From Pseudomonas viciae (lineage in GTDB: Bacteria; Pseudomonadota; Gammaproteobacteria; Pseudomonadales; Pseudomonadaceae): DNA of 64,000 bases. This document shows, in pieces, positions 51,292 to 60,623 of the stretch. Location: positions 6,595,001-6,659,000 of the forward strand of contig NZ_CP035088.1 in NCBI RefSeq assembly GCF_004786035.1, written 5' to 3'. Position 1 is the stretch's first letter; every line of letters starts with the position of its first letter. The notes under the pieces were generated by a model that did not search any database, was not told the origin of the DNA, and saw only the letters and a list, made by a program, of their open reading frames with translations. The position numbers and the translations under genes are program-made.

Positions 51292-52692
51292 ATGAGCAAC
51301 TATGACGTAATCATTCTGGGCGGCGGGCCCGGCGGCTATAACGCGGCGATTCGCGCCGGGCAGCTGGGGTTGAAGGCCGCCTGTGTCGAAGGCCGTGCGA
51401 CCCTGGGTGGCACCTGCCTGAACGTCGGCTGCATGCCCTCCAAAGCGTTGCTCCATGCCTCGGAATTATACGAAGCAGCCATGGGGGCAGAGTTCGCCAA
51501 CTTGGGCATCGACGTCAAACCCAGCCTCAACCTTGCGCAAATGATGAAGCAGAAAGACGAAAGCGTGGCGGGCCTGACCAAGGGCATCGAGTTTCTGTTC
51601 CGCAAGAACAAAGTCGACTGGATCAAGGGCTGGGGCCACATCGACGGGCCGGGCAAAGTGACCGTCACCGGCGAAGACGGCGGCAAGACCGAACTGAGTG
51701 CCAAGGACATCGTCATCGCCACCGGCTCCGAACCCACACCGCTGCCAGGTGTCGAGATTGATAACCAGCGCATCCTGGACTCCACCGGCGCATTGTCCCT
51801 GAGTGAAGTGCCCCGGCATCTGGTGGTGATTGGCGCAGGCGTCATCGGCCTGGAGCTGGGTTCGGTCTGGCGGCGCCTGGGCGCCGAGGTGACGGTGGTG
51901 GAATACCTTGATCGCATCTGCCCGGGCGGGGATGGCGAGGCCGGCAAAACCCTGCAGCGAGCCCTGGGAAAACAGGGCATCCAATTCAAGCTGAGTTCCA
52001 AAGTCACGGGCGCCGTTTCGTCGGCCAGCGGTGTGCAATTGCAGATTGAACCCGCGGCGGGCGGCGAAGCGCTGACCCTGGACGCCGATTACGTGCTGGT
52101 CGCCATTGGCCGGCGGCCCTATACCCGAGGGCTGGGTCTGGAGAACGTCGGGCTGAGCACCGATAAACGCGGCCTGCTGGCCAACCAAGGCCATCGCACC
52201 GAAGCGCCCGGCATTTGGGTGATCGGCGACGTGACGTCCGGGCCGATGCTGGCCCACAAAGCCGAAGACGAAGCCATGGCCTGCATCGAACAGATCGCCG
52301 GCAAGGCCGCCGAGGTCAACTACGCGCTGATCCCCAGCGTCATCTACACCCGTCCGGAACTGGCCAGCGTCGGCAAGACCGAAGAACAACTCAAGGCTGA
52401 AGGCCGCGCCTACAAAGTTGGGAAGTTTCCATTCACGGCCAACAGCCGGGCGAAGATCAACCACGAGACCGAGGGTTTCGCCAAAGTCCTGGCCGATGAG
52501 CGCACCGACGAAATCCTCGGGGTGCATCTTGTGGGCCAGAGCGTCAGTGAGATGATCGGCGAATACTGCGTGGCCATGGAATTCAGCGCCTCGGCCGAGG
52601 ACATAGCCCTGACCTGCCATCCACACCCCACCCGTTCGGAGGCGTTGCGCCAGGCGGCGATGAACGTGGAGGGGATGGCGACACAGATGTAG
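51292..52692 (+). CDS. lpd: Dihydrolipoyl dehydrogenase (Lpd3-like)
   Basis: A 466-residue flavoprotein disulfide reductase. It shows the FAD motif VIILGGGPGGYNAAI, redox-active Cys42/Cys47 in GGTCLNVGCMPSK, NAD-binding VVIGAGVIGLELGSVWRRLGAEVTVVEY, a second FAD contact GIWVIGDVTSGPMLAHKAEDE, and the active-site His/Glu in LTCHPHPTRSE. It reoxidises dihydrolipoamide with NAD+. Standing alone without pyruvate or branched-chain dehydrogenase genes, it corresponds to the extra copy called lpd3 in P. aeruginosa. The start has GGGAG upstream. Confidence 0.93.
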   Translation: MSNYDVIILGGGPGGYNAAIRAGQLGLKAACVEGRATLGGTCLNVGCMPSKALLHASELYEAAMGAEFANLGIDVKPSLNLAQMMKQKDESVAGLTKGIEFLFRKNKVDWIKGWGHIDGPGKVTVTGEDGGKTELSAKDIVIATGSEPTPLPGVEIDNQRILDSTGALSLSEVPRHLVVIGAGVIGLELGSVWRRLGAEVTVVEYLDRICPGGDGEAGKTLQRALGKQGIQFKLSSKVTGAVSSASGVQLQIEPAAGGEALTLDADYVLVAIGRRPYTRGLGLENVGLSTDKRGLLANQGHRTEAPGIWVIGDVTSGPMLAHKAEDEAMACIEQIAGKAAEVNYALIPSVIYTRPELASVGKTEEQLKAEGRAYKVGKFPFTANSRAKINHETEGFAKVLADERTDEILGVHLVGQSVSEMIGEYCVAMEFSASAEDIALTCHPHPTRSEALRQAAMNVEGMATQM

Positions 52693-52725
52693 AGGGTGTT
52701 CTCTATTGGCTAATCACACCTGACC

Positions 52726-52817
52726 CTGTGGGAGCGAGCTTGCTCGCGAAGACGGCAGCACATCCAACATCGAAGCAAGCTGACCCTGCGCCATCGCGAG
52801 CAAGCCCGCTCCCACAG
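52726..52817. repeat. REPIN
   Basis: CTGTGGGAGCGAGCTTGCTC at 52726 and the inverted ATCGCGAGCAAGCCCGCTCC ending near 52817 flank about 40 bp, between the convergent lpd and the minus-strand exported protein gene. Confidence 0.85.
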
Positions 52818-52830
52818 TTACATCTTCAGC

Positions 52831-54981
52831 CTAGTTGGCAGCCATCCGTGCCTTGCGCTGGCGACGGCTGATCAACCCCAACACCACCGCTGCCACCAGC
52901 ACCAAACCACCCACTTGCAGCCACCCCTTGTAAGGTCGCAGCGTCGAGCGAATCGGCTCCAGGGCCTGGGTGACGTAGCGTTTGTTCGCGGTGCGGAAAT
53001 CCGGCTCCTGGCATTGATGACCGAAATCCCCGGCCCACTCCACGTAGGGGCCTTCCTTCACGTACCGCTGATACAACGCGCTTTGCTCTTCCAGGCTTGA
53101 GTTGTAACCGACCGCTTTGCACAGTACGGCCGCAAACGCCTGGCTGGTATGGGGCAAGTTATCTGCCGCCTGGCTGGCCAGCGCCGTGGCGACAAACCGA
53201 TAGTGGTAACGCACGTCCGGTTGCGCGGCGCTGGCCTGCTGGCGTTGCACTTCACCTTCAGCCACCAGCGGCCCGATCTTCAGCTCAACGGGTTCCAGGC
53301 TATAGCTGCCCCCCAGGCTGGCGTAATCCGGCGCCATCTCGTAGCCGAGCAGTTCCATGCCCCATTTGCGGGCCATCCAGGACGCATTGAAATACGCCTC
53401 GGCCCGCCCGGTTGGCCACCACTTGGACTCGGCATCCTGGCGCAATTGTCCATAAGCACGGGCTTTATTCTGCAGGTCAGCGTTGTCGAAATACGCCGGA
53501 GCCTCATCGTAGCGCCCTTCCCTGAGCAAGCGACGACCCAGCAGGTTGCGCAGGCTCGCGGCCACCGGCAGTGGCACGTAGTTGTCGCGATCTTGTTGGC
53601 TCAATGCCGGTGGCGCAGGGACTTGCGCGTCGACGTATTGTTTCAGCTCATCCACCGTCAGCACACGCTCGGCAACCAAGGCAGCGTCGTACCAATAGTT
53701 GGCCTGGCCGCGATAAAGCTGATCGAAGGCTTGCAGGTAGTCACCCCGTTGCAAGGCCAGGATCGCACTTTCGCCTTCGACCCGGCACTTGGGCTGCACC
53801 GACTCGAAATCCCAATCCGGTGTACGTCGACTGCCCCAGGACTCATCCTTCGGAAACGCCTGGGCCGCTTTGGCATAAGCCGCCGCCGCGGCGACTTTGT
53901 CCCCGTCGCGCAGCGCCAGTTTGGCCCGCACCCACCAGGCCAAACCTGTGTCGGGGGCCTTCTCCACAAAGGCCTTGGCGCCGGTGTAATCGCCGTGCTG
54001 ATAACTCACCGCCGCCAAACGGTCGGCATCTTCCAGGTTGCCCTGGGCGTTGGCTTGCAACAGCGTGAAGAGCCTTTTCTCACCCGACGGCTCCTCACCG
54101 TCCCACCAGCCGACGCGGCTGAGCAAATACGCGGTCACCAATCGCTGCACCGCCGGGGTTTTGAGCAATTGGCTCAAGCGTTCATCCGGCTGGATACTCA
54201 GGTCGCCCGCCAGTTGCAGCAACGAGCTGTAACCGACCTGGGAGCCTTGCAGGGACTGAGTCGCATACAGTTCGACAGCGCTGTTCCAATCATCAACGGT
54301 ATAGGCCACCCGGGCTTCTTCGCCGAGACTGGCGATACCCAGTTCCAGCGGATCGCTGAAGCCGGCAACGCTTAGCTCGCGGGCCTGGCGGAACGCTTCC
54401 CGAGCCTGCTGCTGCAACGCTGCGGGTTCGCCGCCACCGGCCTCGGTGCTCAGGGCAAACAAGGCCCGCCCCAGGGAATACGCGGCCCAGGTGCTACGCA
54501 ACGGGCGCTGATCAGCCGGCAACGCCAGCAACTGCTGGAACGATTCGGCTGCCCGCTGATGCTCACCGGCGTTAAAAGCCGCCGCGCCAATCGCGTACAG
54601 CCGCAGCTCGGCAGGCAGGTTGGCCGCTTCGGTGACAACCTGCTCGACATCGGTCAGCGCCCGCAAACGCTCCACCACCGCTTGCTGCGGCGGGGTCAGG
54701 CCAATCTGTTCAGCCTTGCTGCGTTGTTCGACGTAAGAAGCCATATCGTCATAGCTGTAATCCGGGTTGCGCGTCGCATCGGTGGCCGGCTTGAGCCCGG
54801 CAATCGCTCGGCCGAGGCGGCTGACCTCGAAGCGGAAGCTGCCTTCGGGCAATTCGGACAGTGATTGCGCGCGGTTATCCAGCAGGCGCATCGGAAAATC
54901 CGGCCCGCAGGCCAGTGCCTGTCCCAGCGGCAGGCTGAGGCTCAGACAGAGCAGATGGCGAGGCCACTTACGGGTAGACAT
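52831..54981 (-). CDS. Large exported helical-repeat protein with C-terminal membrane anchor
   Basis: A 716-residue protein. A signal peptide (about 1-24, LLCLSLSLPLGQALA) is followed by CGPDFPMRLLDNRAQSLSELPEGSF. The central part (about 60-560) has many Ala-rich helical pairs resembling TPR repeats (AAFNAGEHQRAAESFQQLLAL, AAAAYAKAAQAFPKDESWG, LGRRLLREGRYDEAPAYFDNAD). The C terminus has one membrane helix (about 687-706, VGGLVLVAAVVLGLI) and a basic tail, so most of the protein is periplasmic. The start MSTRKW at 54981 has AAGGAGG 6 bp upstream and overlaps the end of the DUF3142 gene by 14 bp. Partner of that lipoprotein; function unknown. Confidence 0.82.
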   Translation of the reverse strand: MSTRKWPRHLLCLSLSLPLGQALACGPDFPMRLLDNRAQSLSELPEGSFRFEVSRLGRAIAGLKPATDATRNPDYSYDDMASYVEQRSKAEQIGLTPPQQAVVERLRALTDVEQVVTEAANLPAELRLYAIGAAAFNAGEHQRAAESFQQLLALPADQRPLRSTWAAYSLGRALFALSTEAGGGEPAALQQQAREAFRQARELSVAGFSDPLELGIASLGEEARVAYTVDDWNSAVELYATQSLQGSQVGYSSLLQLAGDLSIQPDERLSQLLKTPAVQRLVTAYLLSRVGWWDGEEPSGEKRLFTLLQANAQGNLEDADRLAAVSYQHGDYTGAKAFVEKAPDTGLAWWVRAKLALRDGDKVAAAAAYAKAAQAFPKDESWGSRRTPDWDFESVQPKCRVEGESAILALQRGDYLQAFDQLYRGQANYWYDAALVAERVLTVDELKQYVDAQVPAPPALSQQDRDNYVPLPVAASLRNLLGRRLLREGRYDEAPAYFDNADLQNKARAYGQLRQDAESKWWPTGRAEAYFNASWMARKWGMELLGYEMAPDYASLGGSYSLEPVELKIGPLVAEGEVQRQQASAAQPDVRYHYRFVATALASQAADNLPHTSQAFAAVLCKAVGYNSSLEEQSALYQRYVKEGPYVEWAGDFGHQCQEPDFRTANKRYVTQALEPIRSTLRPYKGWLQVGGLVLVAAVVLGLISRRQRKARMAAN

Positions 54982-56161
54982 TGAAACCTCCTTGGTCAAT
55001 TTTTGTACAGCGCGCCCAGCCGATTGCCCGCTGGGCACCGGCGGCCAGGCGGCCTTCCTGAATGCGGGTGAAGGTAAGCAGTCCAGGGGTTTGTTGCAAC
55101 GTGTAACCAGCCAAGGCATCGACGCCGTCACACGCGCCGACGGCAAGCGTCAGGCGCTGGGGCCAAGGGCTGTCAAGATTGCCCTGATTCATCAGTCGGA
55201 TATCGTACAGACCTTCGTGTTCCCCCACCTGCAACGCCAGGCGACTGTCCAGGCTGTCACCCCGAGCGACAGCGCCGAGGGTGGTCAGGCTCCAGGCACG
55301 CCGGTCACCCGCCAACGGCAGACGAAACCAGATCAACCCGGCCAGGTGTTTCGGTGGTTCGGTGCGCAGCTGCGCCGCAAGACCGGCCACTTGTTGCGGA
55401 TCGGCCAACAGCTCGCGACGCTCGCCACCTCGATCGATCGGCACTTCGCTCTCCACCACCGGCGCCCCGCTCTCCTGGGTCAGCAGCGCCACACCGTAGG
55501 CCGGCAGGGCCAGATAGAACGGCCGAGTGGTAACGCCGCTCCAACGCTCAGCCCAGCGCCGGGCCTGCTCCGGATCGAACAGTCCCTGGCGCGGATCGCT
55601 CACCGCGTGAACCTGTAACACGCTACTGTCCACCGTCTGCAACAGCCCCGGCAACGCGGGGCTGTCGAGCCAGGCCGGCAGCGCCGTGATGCTCAATCCC
55701 AGGGTGGCCGGCAAGGCCTGCCGCAGCCGGGCCAGAAATGCCCCGTAGGCCGGCAAGCGTGCGTTACCGGCGTCATGGTCGATTTCCACCCCCACCGGAG
55801 CCAGACCCTGGGCTTGCCAGTCACTCAACAGTTGCTGGATCTGCGTGATCACCTCGTCCTGGTCCAGGGATTTGAGCTGACCGTCCAGGCGAATCACGGC
55901 AATCAGCGGTCGACCATCCGCCTTGAGCATGACCGAATCAATCCGCGCGCGGCTCCAGCCAGCCCCGGGAAAAGCCTGCAGTGCCAACACCCGCAGACGG
56001 GAAAAGTCGCCATGGCTCTGACGCAACGCCGGTTCGTGGGCCGGCGTCCATTGGCGTTGCCAGACATAGAGTTGTTGATCGAGGGATGGCATTGGCGGCT
56101 GTTCGCAGCCGCTCAAAAGCAACAAGGCGAGCGCCAGCGAGAGCCGGACAAGAAAAGTCAT
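54968..56161 (-). CDS. DUF3142 lipoprotein
   Basis: A 397-residue protein with lipoprotein signal ALLLLSGC (lipidated Cys at about 19). The DUF3142 domain includes LYVWQRQWTPAHEPAL, VLALQAFPGAGW, PLIAVIRLDG, GLAPVGVEIDHDAGNARLPAYGAFLARLRQALP, ITALPAWLDSP and FYLALPAYGVALL, a pattern like a TIM-barrel glycoside-hydrolase relative with conserved acidic residues. Activity is unknown. It is the first gene of a pair with the exported repeat protein, overlapping it by 14 bp; the two probably act together in the envelope. Confidence 0.87.
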   Translation of the reverse strand: MTFLVRLSLALALLLLSGCEQPPMPSLDQQLYVWQRQWTPAHEPALRQSHGDFSRLRVLALQAFPGAGWSRARIDSVMLKADGRPLIAVIRLDGQLKSLDQDEVITQIQQLLSDWQAQGLAPVGVEIDHDAGNARLPAYGAFLARLRQALPATLGLSITALPAWLDSPALPGLLQTVDSSVLQVHAVSDPRQGLFDPEQARRWAERWSGVTTRPFYLALPAYGVALLTQESGAPVVESEVPIDRGGERRELLADPQQVAGLAAQLRTEPPKHLAGLIWFRLPLAGDRRAWSLTTLGAVARGDSLDSRLALQVGEHEGLYDIRLMNQGNLDSPWPQRLTLAVGACDGVDALAGYTLQQTPGLLTFTRIQEGRLAAGAQRAIGWARCTKIDQGGFNVYP

Positions 56162-56211
56162 GAAACCTCACCACCCCGTAAAAGCTTCGCAGATTAACGC
56201 GTTGCACATGA

Positions 56212-56302
56212 CTGTGGGAGCGAGCTTGCTCGCGATAGCTTTGGATCAGCAGCATCTTTGCTGACTGATACAGCGCTTTCGCGAGCAAGCCCGCTCCCAC
56301 AG
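56212..56302. repeat. REPIN
   Basis: ACTGTGGGAGCGAGCTTGCT at 56212 and the inverted TTCGCGAGCAAGCCCGCTCC ending near 56302 flank about 40 bp, between the DUF3142 and GST genes. Confidence 0.85.
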
Positions 56303-56357
56303 GGTGGAGAACTTCAGGTTATTGGCCGATGGTCATCAAGACCTCAGCTGCATCTGC

Positions 56358-56984
56358 TCAGGCGGATCTTTGCAGGCCGACAGCGGTACGCGGCATGCCC
56401 ACGAACCCTGGCAAGGCTTCGATTCGCGCCAACCAGGCGCGCACATGAACGTAGTCCTCCAGCGACACGTTGCCCTCCGGTGCATGGGCGATGTAGCTGT
56501 AGCCCGCGACGTCGGCAATCGTCGCAGCGTCGCCTGCCAGATAAGCACGGTTGCTCAATTCTTGATCAATGACTTTCAACAGGCTGTGGGAGCGGGCAAT
56601 CACGTCCTCGGCGTTGTAGGGCGCGCCGAACACGGTGATCAGTCGCGCCGTGGCCGGCCCCGAGTGGATCGGCCCAGCCGCCACCGACAACCAGCGCTGC
56701 ACCTGGGCGGCACCGATCGGATCGGTTGGCAGCCAGCGGCCCTTGCCATATTTGTGCGCCAAGTACACCAGGATGGCGTTGGAGTCGGCCAGCACCAGAC
56801 CGTCATCGTCAATCACCGGCACTTGGCCAAACGCATTGAGGGCAAGAAAATCCGCCTGTTTGTGCGCGCCTTTGGCCAGGTCGACGAAGACCATTTCGAC
56901 AGGCAGTTCGAGCAACGAAAGCATCAGTTGGACACGGTGTGCATGGCCAGAAAGCGGGAAGTGGTAGAGCTTGATAGGGTTCAT
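56358..56984 (-). CDS. Glutathione S-transferase
   Basis: A 208-residue cytosolic GST. The thioredoxin-like N-terminal domain includes [50 protein letters not shown] (cis-Pro and glutathione-binding DS), followed by an all-helical C-terminal domain with [24 protein letters not shown]. It conjugates or reduces substrates with glutathione; the substrate is unknown. ATG 56984 is chosen because GGAG lies 7 bp upstream. It lies 125 bp downstream of a LysR gene on the same strand that may control it. Confidence 0.92.
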   Translation of the reverse strand: MNPIKLYHFPLSGHAHRVQLMLSLLELPVEMVFVDLAKGAHKQADFLALNAFGQVPVIDDDGLVLADSNAILVYLAHKYGKGRWLPTDPIGAAQVQRWLSVAAGPIHSGPATARLITVFGAPYNAEDVIARSHSLLKVIDQELSNRAYLAGDAATIADVAGYSYIAHAPEGNVSLEDYVHVRAWLARIEALPGFVGMPRTAVGLQRSA

Positions 56985-57109
56985 GGTCGACTCCGCTGGA
57001 AATGACGCCATTAGCAGAACGGCGTCGATGGAGTCATCCTCCTCTCTAGCTGAAAACAAGAGAATCACCCACAAGTGCAATCCATTGTTTCATCCAGCGC
57101 AACAATTCC

Positions 57110-58012
57110 TCAGCTGCTCAAAGCCGGATGTTCGCGTAATGCGCGGACGGTGAAATCGACAAAACTGCGAACCCGCGCCGGCGCATTGCGCCCACCCTGA
57201 TAGACCACATGGATCGGTAGAGGCGGCAGTTCGAAATCCGCCAGGACGATTTCCAACTCACCGGCAGCGACATTGCTCGCCACTTGATAAGCCAGGATTC
57301 GTGTCATTCCCAGCCCTTGGCAGGCGGCGGTGATCGCGGCCTGGTTGGCCGTCACCACCAGGCGTGGCACAGGCCGGACCGCCAACGGCTGGCCTGCCTC
57401 GACGAAGGTCCAGCTTTTGATCTGGCCGATGGCCGATGACGCCACCACCGGCATTCGTTCCAGATCCTGCGGATGCTTGGGCCGGCCGTGGCGTGCGAAA
57501 AAACCAGGGGAGCCGCAGACCACCCGCCGCACCTCACCCACGCGGACGGCGTGCTGGTTGCTGTCTGGCAACTCGCCAATGCGCACCGCAACGTCGATGC
57601 CCTCCTCGACCATGCTGACTGTACGATCGAGCAGCAAGGCGTTGATGCTGACCTCGGGAAACTGCTGCAGGTAATCGACCAGCACCGGTGTGACGAACAA
57701 CTGACCGAACAGCACCGGCGCCGTAATCGTCAGTTGCCCTCGAGGTTGGACGTGGCTGCCGGCCGCCGAATCCTCGGCTTCCTGCAAATCGGAAAGGATC
57801 CGCCGACTGTCCTCGAGAAAGCGCTGGCCGGCTTCGCTCAGGTACACGTTGCGCGTGGTACGTACCAGCAACGGCGTACCGATACGTTGCTCCAACCCCG
57901 CCACGGCTCGCGTGACGCTGGCCGCCGACAGGCCGAGGCGCCGCGCCGCCGCTGAAAACCCCGACTCCTGAGCCACGGCGACAAAAACCTGCATTTCCTG
58001 AAACCTGTCCAT
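57110..58012 (-). CDS. LysR-family transcriptional regulator
   Basis: A 300-residue LysR protein of the AaeR/PA-type subgroup. The N-terminal winged helix is MDRFQEMQVFVAVAQESGFSAAARRLGLSAASVTRAVAGLEQRIGTPLLVRTTRNVYLSEAG; the effector domain (about 90-295) includes INALLLDRTVSMVEEGIDVAVRIGELPDS. It is upstream of, and codirectional with, the GST gene and likely regulates it. ATG 58012 with GGGGGAT upstream gives the usual N terminus; the 40-residue longer frame is not conserved-looking. Confidence 0.9.
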   Translation of the reverse strand: MDRFQEMQVFVAVAQESGFSAAARRLGLSAASVTRAVAGLEQRIGTPLLVRTTRNVYLSEAGQRFLEDSRRILSDLQEAEDSAAGSHVQPRGQLTITAPVLFGQLFVTPVLVDYLQQFPEVSINALLLDRTVSMVEEGIDVAVRIGELPDSNQHAVRVGEVRRVVCGSPGFFARHGRPKHPQDLERMPVVASSAIGQIKSWTFVEAGQPLAVRPVPRLVVTANQAAITAACQGLGMTRILAYQVASNVAAGELEIVLADFELPPLPIHVVYQGGRNAPARVRSFVDFTVRALREHPALSS

Positions 58013-58203
58013 CCATCCCCCGATGAGAAATCCTGATACAAGTTTTCTGCGCGTCTCAAAGCCGCGCCATACGGCCGCTGTAGAGGCCTGAACCAGTGAA
58101 CCACAGCGCAGCGCAGCCGAACACCGGGACATGGACCCGGCCGTTGGCGGCTGCGCTTGTTACCATCCATTTTTGTGACAGTTTAATGACTGCGAGAAAA
58201 CCC

Positions 58204-58297
58204 TTGTGGGAGCGGGCTTGCCCGCGAAGGTGGTGTATCAGCCGGTGATGATGCTGACTGACATGCCGCCTTCGCGAGCAAGCCCGGTCCCACAGGG
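58204..58297. repeat. REPIN in a 333-bp gap
   Basis: TTGTGGGAGCGGGCTTGCCC at 58204 and the inverted TTCGCGAGCAAGCCCGGTCC ending at 58297 flank about 40 bp. The gap 58013-58345, between the divergent LysR and membrane sulfatase-fold genes, shows nothing else apart from the promoter sequences both genes must have. Confidence 0.85.
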
Positions 58298-58345
58298 TTA
58301 TGTGTGTTGTTCAATGGATTGGCTTCAACCTAAAGGCCTGTATTT

Positions 58346-60556
58346 GTGAACGTTTACCGCCATTTAAACCATCCCCTCGCTTCCCTTATCGCCCTGGCCG
58401 GATGCGTATTACTGATCCCGATGCTGCTGCGTCTGGTGCTGGGCTGGTCCGATCCGCAAGGCTATCTGTCGGATCTGGGCATCGGTGGGTTACTGATCGC
58501 GTTGCTTTACCGTCGTCCCTGGTGGCTCGCGCTACCTGTAATGCTGGCCTGGAGTGCGCTGACGCTGGCCAGTATCGAGTTGGTCAGCGCTGTCGGGCGA
58601 ATGCCCAGCCCCTCGGATGTGCATTACCTGATCGACCCGCAGTTCGTTGAAAATTCCACCAGCGGCGGCTTCGCCCATCCCTGGCTGGCCGCAATCCAGT
58701 TGATCGCGCTGGCATTCTGGCTGATGGTCCAATGGACCAGCCGTCCGCGCCTGGCACCACGCCTGCCTCGCCACGCCTGGACGTTGCCGGTGTTGCTCTT
58801 GCTGGTGCACAGCGCCGTGCAATCCTGGCGGCCCAGTGAGGCGGACCAATGGAATCTGTTCAACCTGCCCCATCAACTCGTCACGGCGGGTATCGTGGCT
58901 GGCCAGGAACAGGCCCAGCAATGGCTCGAAGGCGATGTCGTGGAGCCGGTCCCGCCCATGCAGGGCCTTACCCGGCTGGACCTGGAGGGACAAAAACTGC
59001 TGGCCGCGCCGGGCCGCGCGCGCAACGTCCTGGTCATCGCCCTCGAAGGCATTCCTGGCGCCTACCTGAGCGCCAACCGCCAGGCCTTGAACAGCCGCTA
59101 CCAAGAAAACCTGATGCCGCACCTCAGTGCCTGGGCCGAGCGCGGCATGAACACACCCGATTACGTCCTGCACAGTCACCAGACCATCCGCGGCCTGTAC
59201 GCGATGCTGTGTGGCGACTACGACAAGCTCAACGATGGCACGCCCAAAGGCGTCGAAATGCTCAACCAGACCCAGCGCAACCAGGCGTGCCTGCCGGCCC
59301 AGTTGCGCCAGAACGGCTTCTCCACCCACTTCCTCCAAGGTGCGGGCCTGCGGTTCATGGCCAAGGACCGGATCATGCCGCACATTGGCTTCGACACGAC
59401 CCTGGGCATGGACTGGTTCACCCGACCGGCCTACCTGGAATTCCCCTGGGGCAAGGACGACAAGACCTTCTTCGAAGGCGCCCTGGACTACGTCGGGCAG
59501 CTGCAACAGGCAGACAAGCCCTGGATGCTCACCCTGCTGACCGTGGGTACCCACCAGCCGTACTCCGCGCCGGATGACTACTTGCAACGCTACGACACCG
59601 CCAAGCAGGCCGCCGTGGGTTACCTGGACGACGCGCTGGAGAGTTTCCTGACGGGCCTGGAACGCCAGGGCATTCTGGAAAACACCCTGGTGGTCATCAC
59701 CTCGGATGAGTCCCATGGCATCGACGATGTGCGCCTGGCGTCGTCCTGGGGGTTCAATTTGACGCTGGCGCCGGAACCATTACCGAGGATCAAGTCAGGG
59801 ACCTACGGCCATGTCGACCTGACCGCCTCGATCCTCGATTACTTCGGCTTCGCGGTGCCCACGTCGTTGTCCGGTCGCTCGCTGTTCCGGGACTACCCGA
59901 CAGGCCGGGAAATCATGTCGTTCACCAACGGCAAGCTGCGCTACCACGACGGCAAGGGCACATTCACCGAGTGCGATTTCCTGCAGAACTGCCGCTACTA
60001 CAGCAGCCCAGGCTTCATCGCCGACCGTGCCAGCTACGGCGGACAATACAGCGGCCAGCGAGCCCGACTGATCAGCGCCCGGGCCACGGCCCTCGACCAG
60101 ACCCTGCTACACACGCCCCTGAACCAGCATTATCAGTTTGGCAGCGCCGATAAAATCCCACTGCCAGCCCAGGTCACCAATGACTGGACCGACAACCTGA
60201 TCGGCGCTCAATACCTGGAAATGCCCAAGGGCTCACAGACCCGCGTCAGCCTGACCATCCGCGCCGTGGAGGCAGACCATGCCGCCTATATTTCCCTCAA
60301 GGCCAAGGAGTTCGAGCAGGATGTGCCGATGGACCTGCCCACAGACGTGGCGGTAACCCCCGGGCAGCCACTGGTGATGAACATCCGTTTCGACAACCCG
60401 CAACCGCGCAAGGCGTTTTCCTTTCATTTGCTTGGTCACGGAGTGGGCGCCGTCGAGATCAGCGACTTCAGCGTCGTGACCGAACTGCCGGACCAGACCG
60501 ACCAGCCGGAATACCTGGACGACATGCAGGACGACAGCGAGGCCCAGTCCAGCTAA
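58346..60556 (+). CDS. LTA synthase/sulfatase-fold membrane enzyme
   Basis: A 736-residue protein. Five N-terminal membrane helices (about 10-160) precede a periplasmic sulfatase-fold domain (about 222-520). Metal and nucleophile motifs are VIALEG (Glu234), HSHQTIRGLYAMLCGDY (Thr280 nucleophile), THQPYSAPDDY, ITSDESHGID and TYGHVDLTASILDYFG. A C-terminal beta domain (about 560-715) follows. Relatives transfer glycerophosphate, phosphoethanolamine or similar groups from phospholipids to glycans, e.g. OpgB or LtaS. The substrate here is unknown; OPG modification is a reasonable guess. The start is GTG 58346 with AAAGG upstream. A perfect terminator follows. Confidence 0.88.
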   Translation: MNVYRHLNHPLASLIALAGCVLLIPMLLRLVLGWSDPQGYLSDLGIGGLLIALLYRRPWWLALPVMLAWSALTLASIELVSAVGRMPSPSDVHYLIDPQFVENSTSGGFAHPWLAAIQLIALAFWLMVQWTSRPRLAPRLPRHAWTLPVLLLLVHSAVQSWRPSEADQWNLFNLPHQLVTAGIVAGQEQAQQWLEGDVVEPVPPMQGLTRLDLEGQKLLAAPGRARNVLVIALEGIPGAYLSANRQALNSRYQENLMPHLSAWAERGMNTPDYVLHSHQTIRGLYAMLCGDYDKLNDGTPKGVEMLNQTQRNQACLPAQLRQNGFSTHFLQGAGLRFMAKDRIMPHIGFDTTLGMDWFTRPAYLEFPWGKDDKTFFEGALDYVGQLQQADKPWMLTLLTVGTHQPYSAPDDYLQRYDTAKQAAVGYLDDALESFLTGLERQGILENTLVVITSDESHGIDDVRLASSWGFNLTLAPEPLPRIKSGTYGHVDLTASILDYFGFAVPTSLSGRSLFRDYPTGREIMSFTNGKLRYHDGKGTFTECDFLQNCRYYSSPGFIADRASYGGQYSGQRARLISARATALDQTLLHTPLNQHYQFGSADKIPLPAQVTNDWTDNLIGAQYLEMPKGSQTRVSLTIRAVEADHAAYISLKAKEFEQDVPMDLPTDVAVTPGQPLVMNIRFDNPQPRKAFSFHLLGHGVGAVEISDFSVVTELPDQTDQPEYLDDMQDDSEAQSS

Positions 60557-60560
60557 ACGA

Positions 60561-60595
60561 AAAACGCGCAGTCGCTGGATACGGCTGCGCGTTTT
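60561..60595. terminator. Bidirectional rho-independent terminator
   Basis: AAAACGCGCAG (60561-60571) and CTGCGCGTTTT (60585-60595) form a perfect 11-bp stem with A and T runs on each side, serving the convergent sulfatase-fold and nudK genes. Confidence 0.92.
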
Positions 60596-60623
60596 ATCCG
60601 CTCAGGGCCTGGATCGCCGGTGG

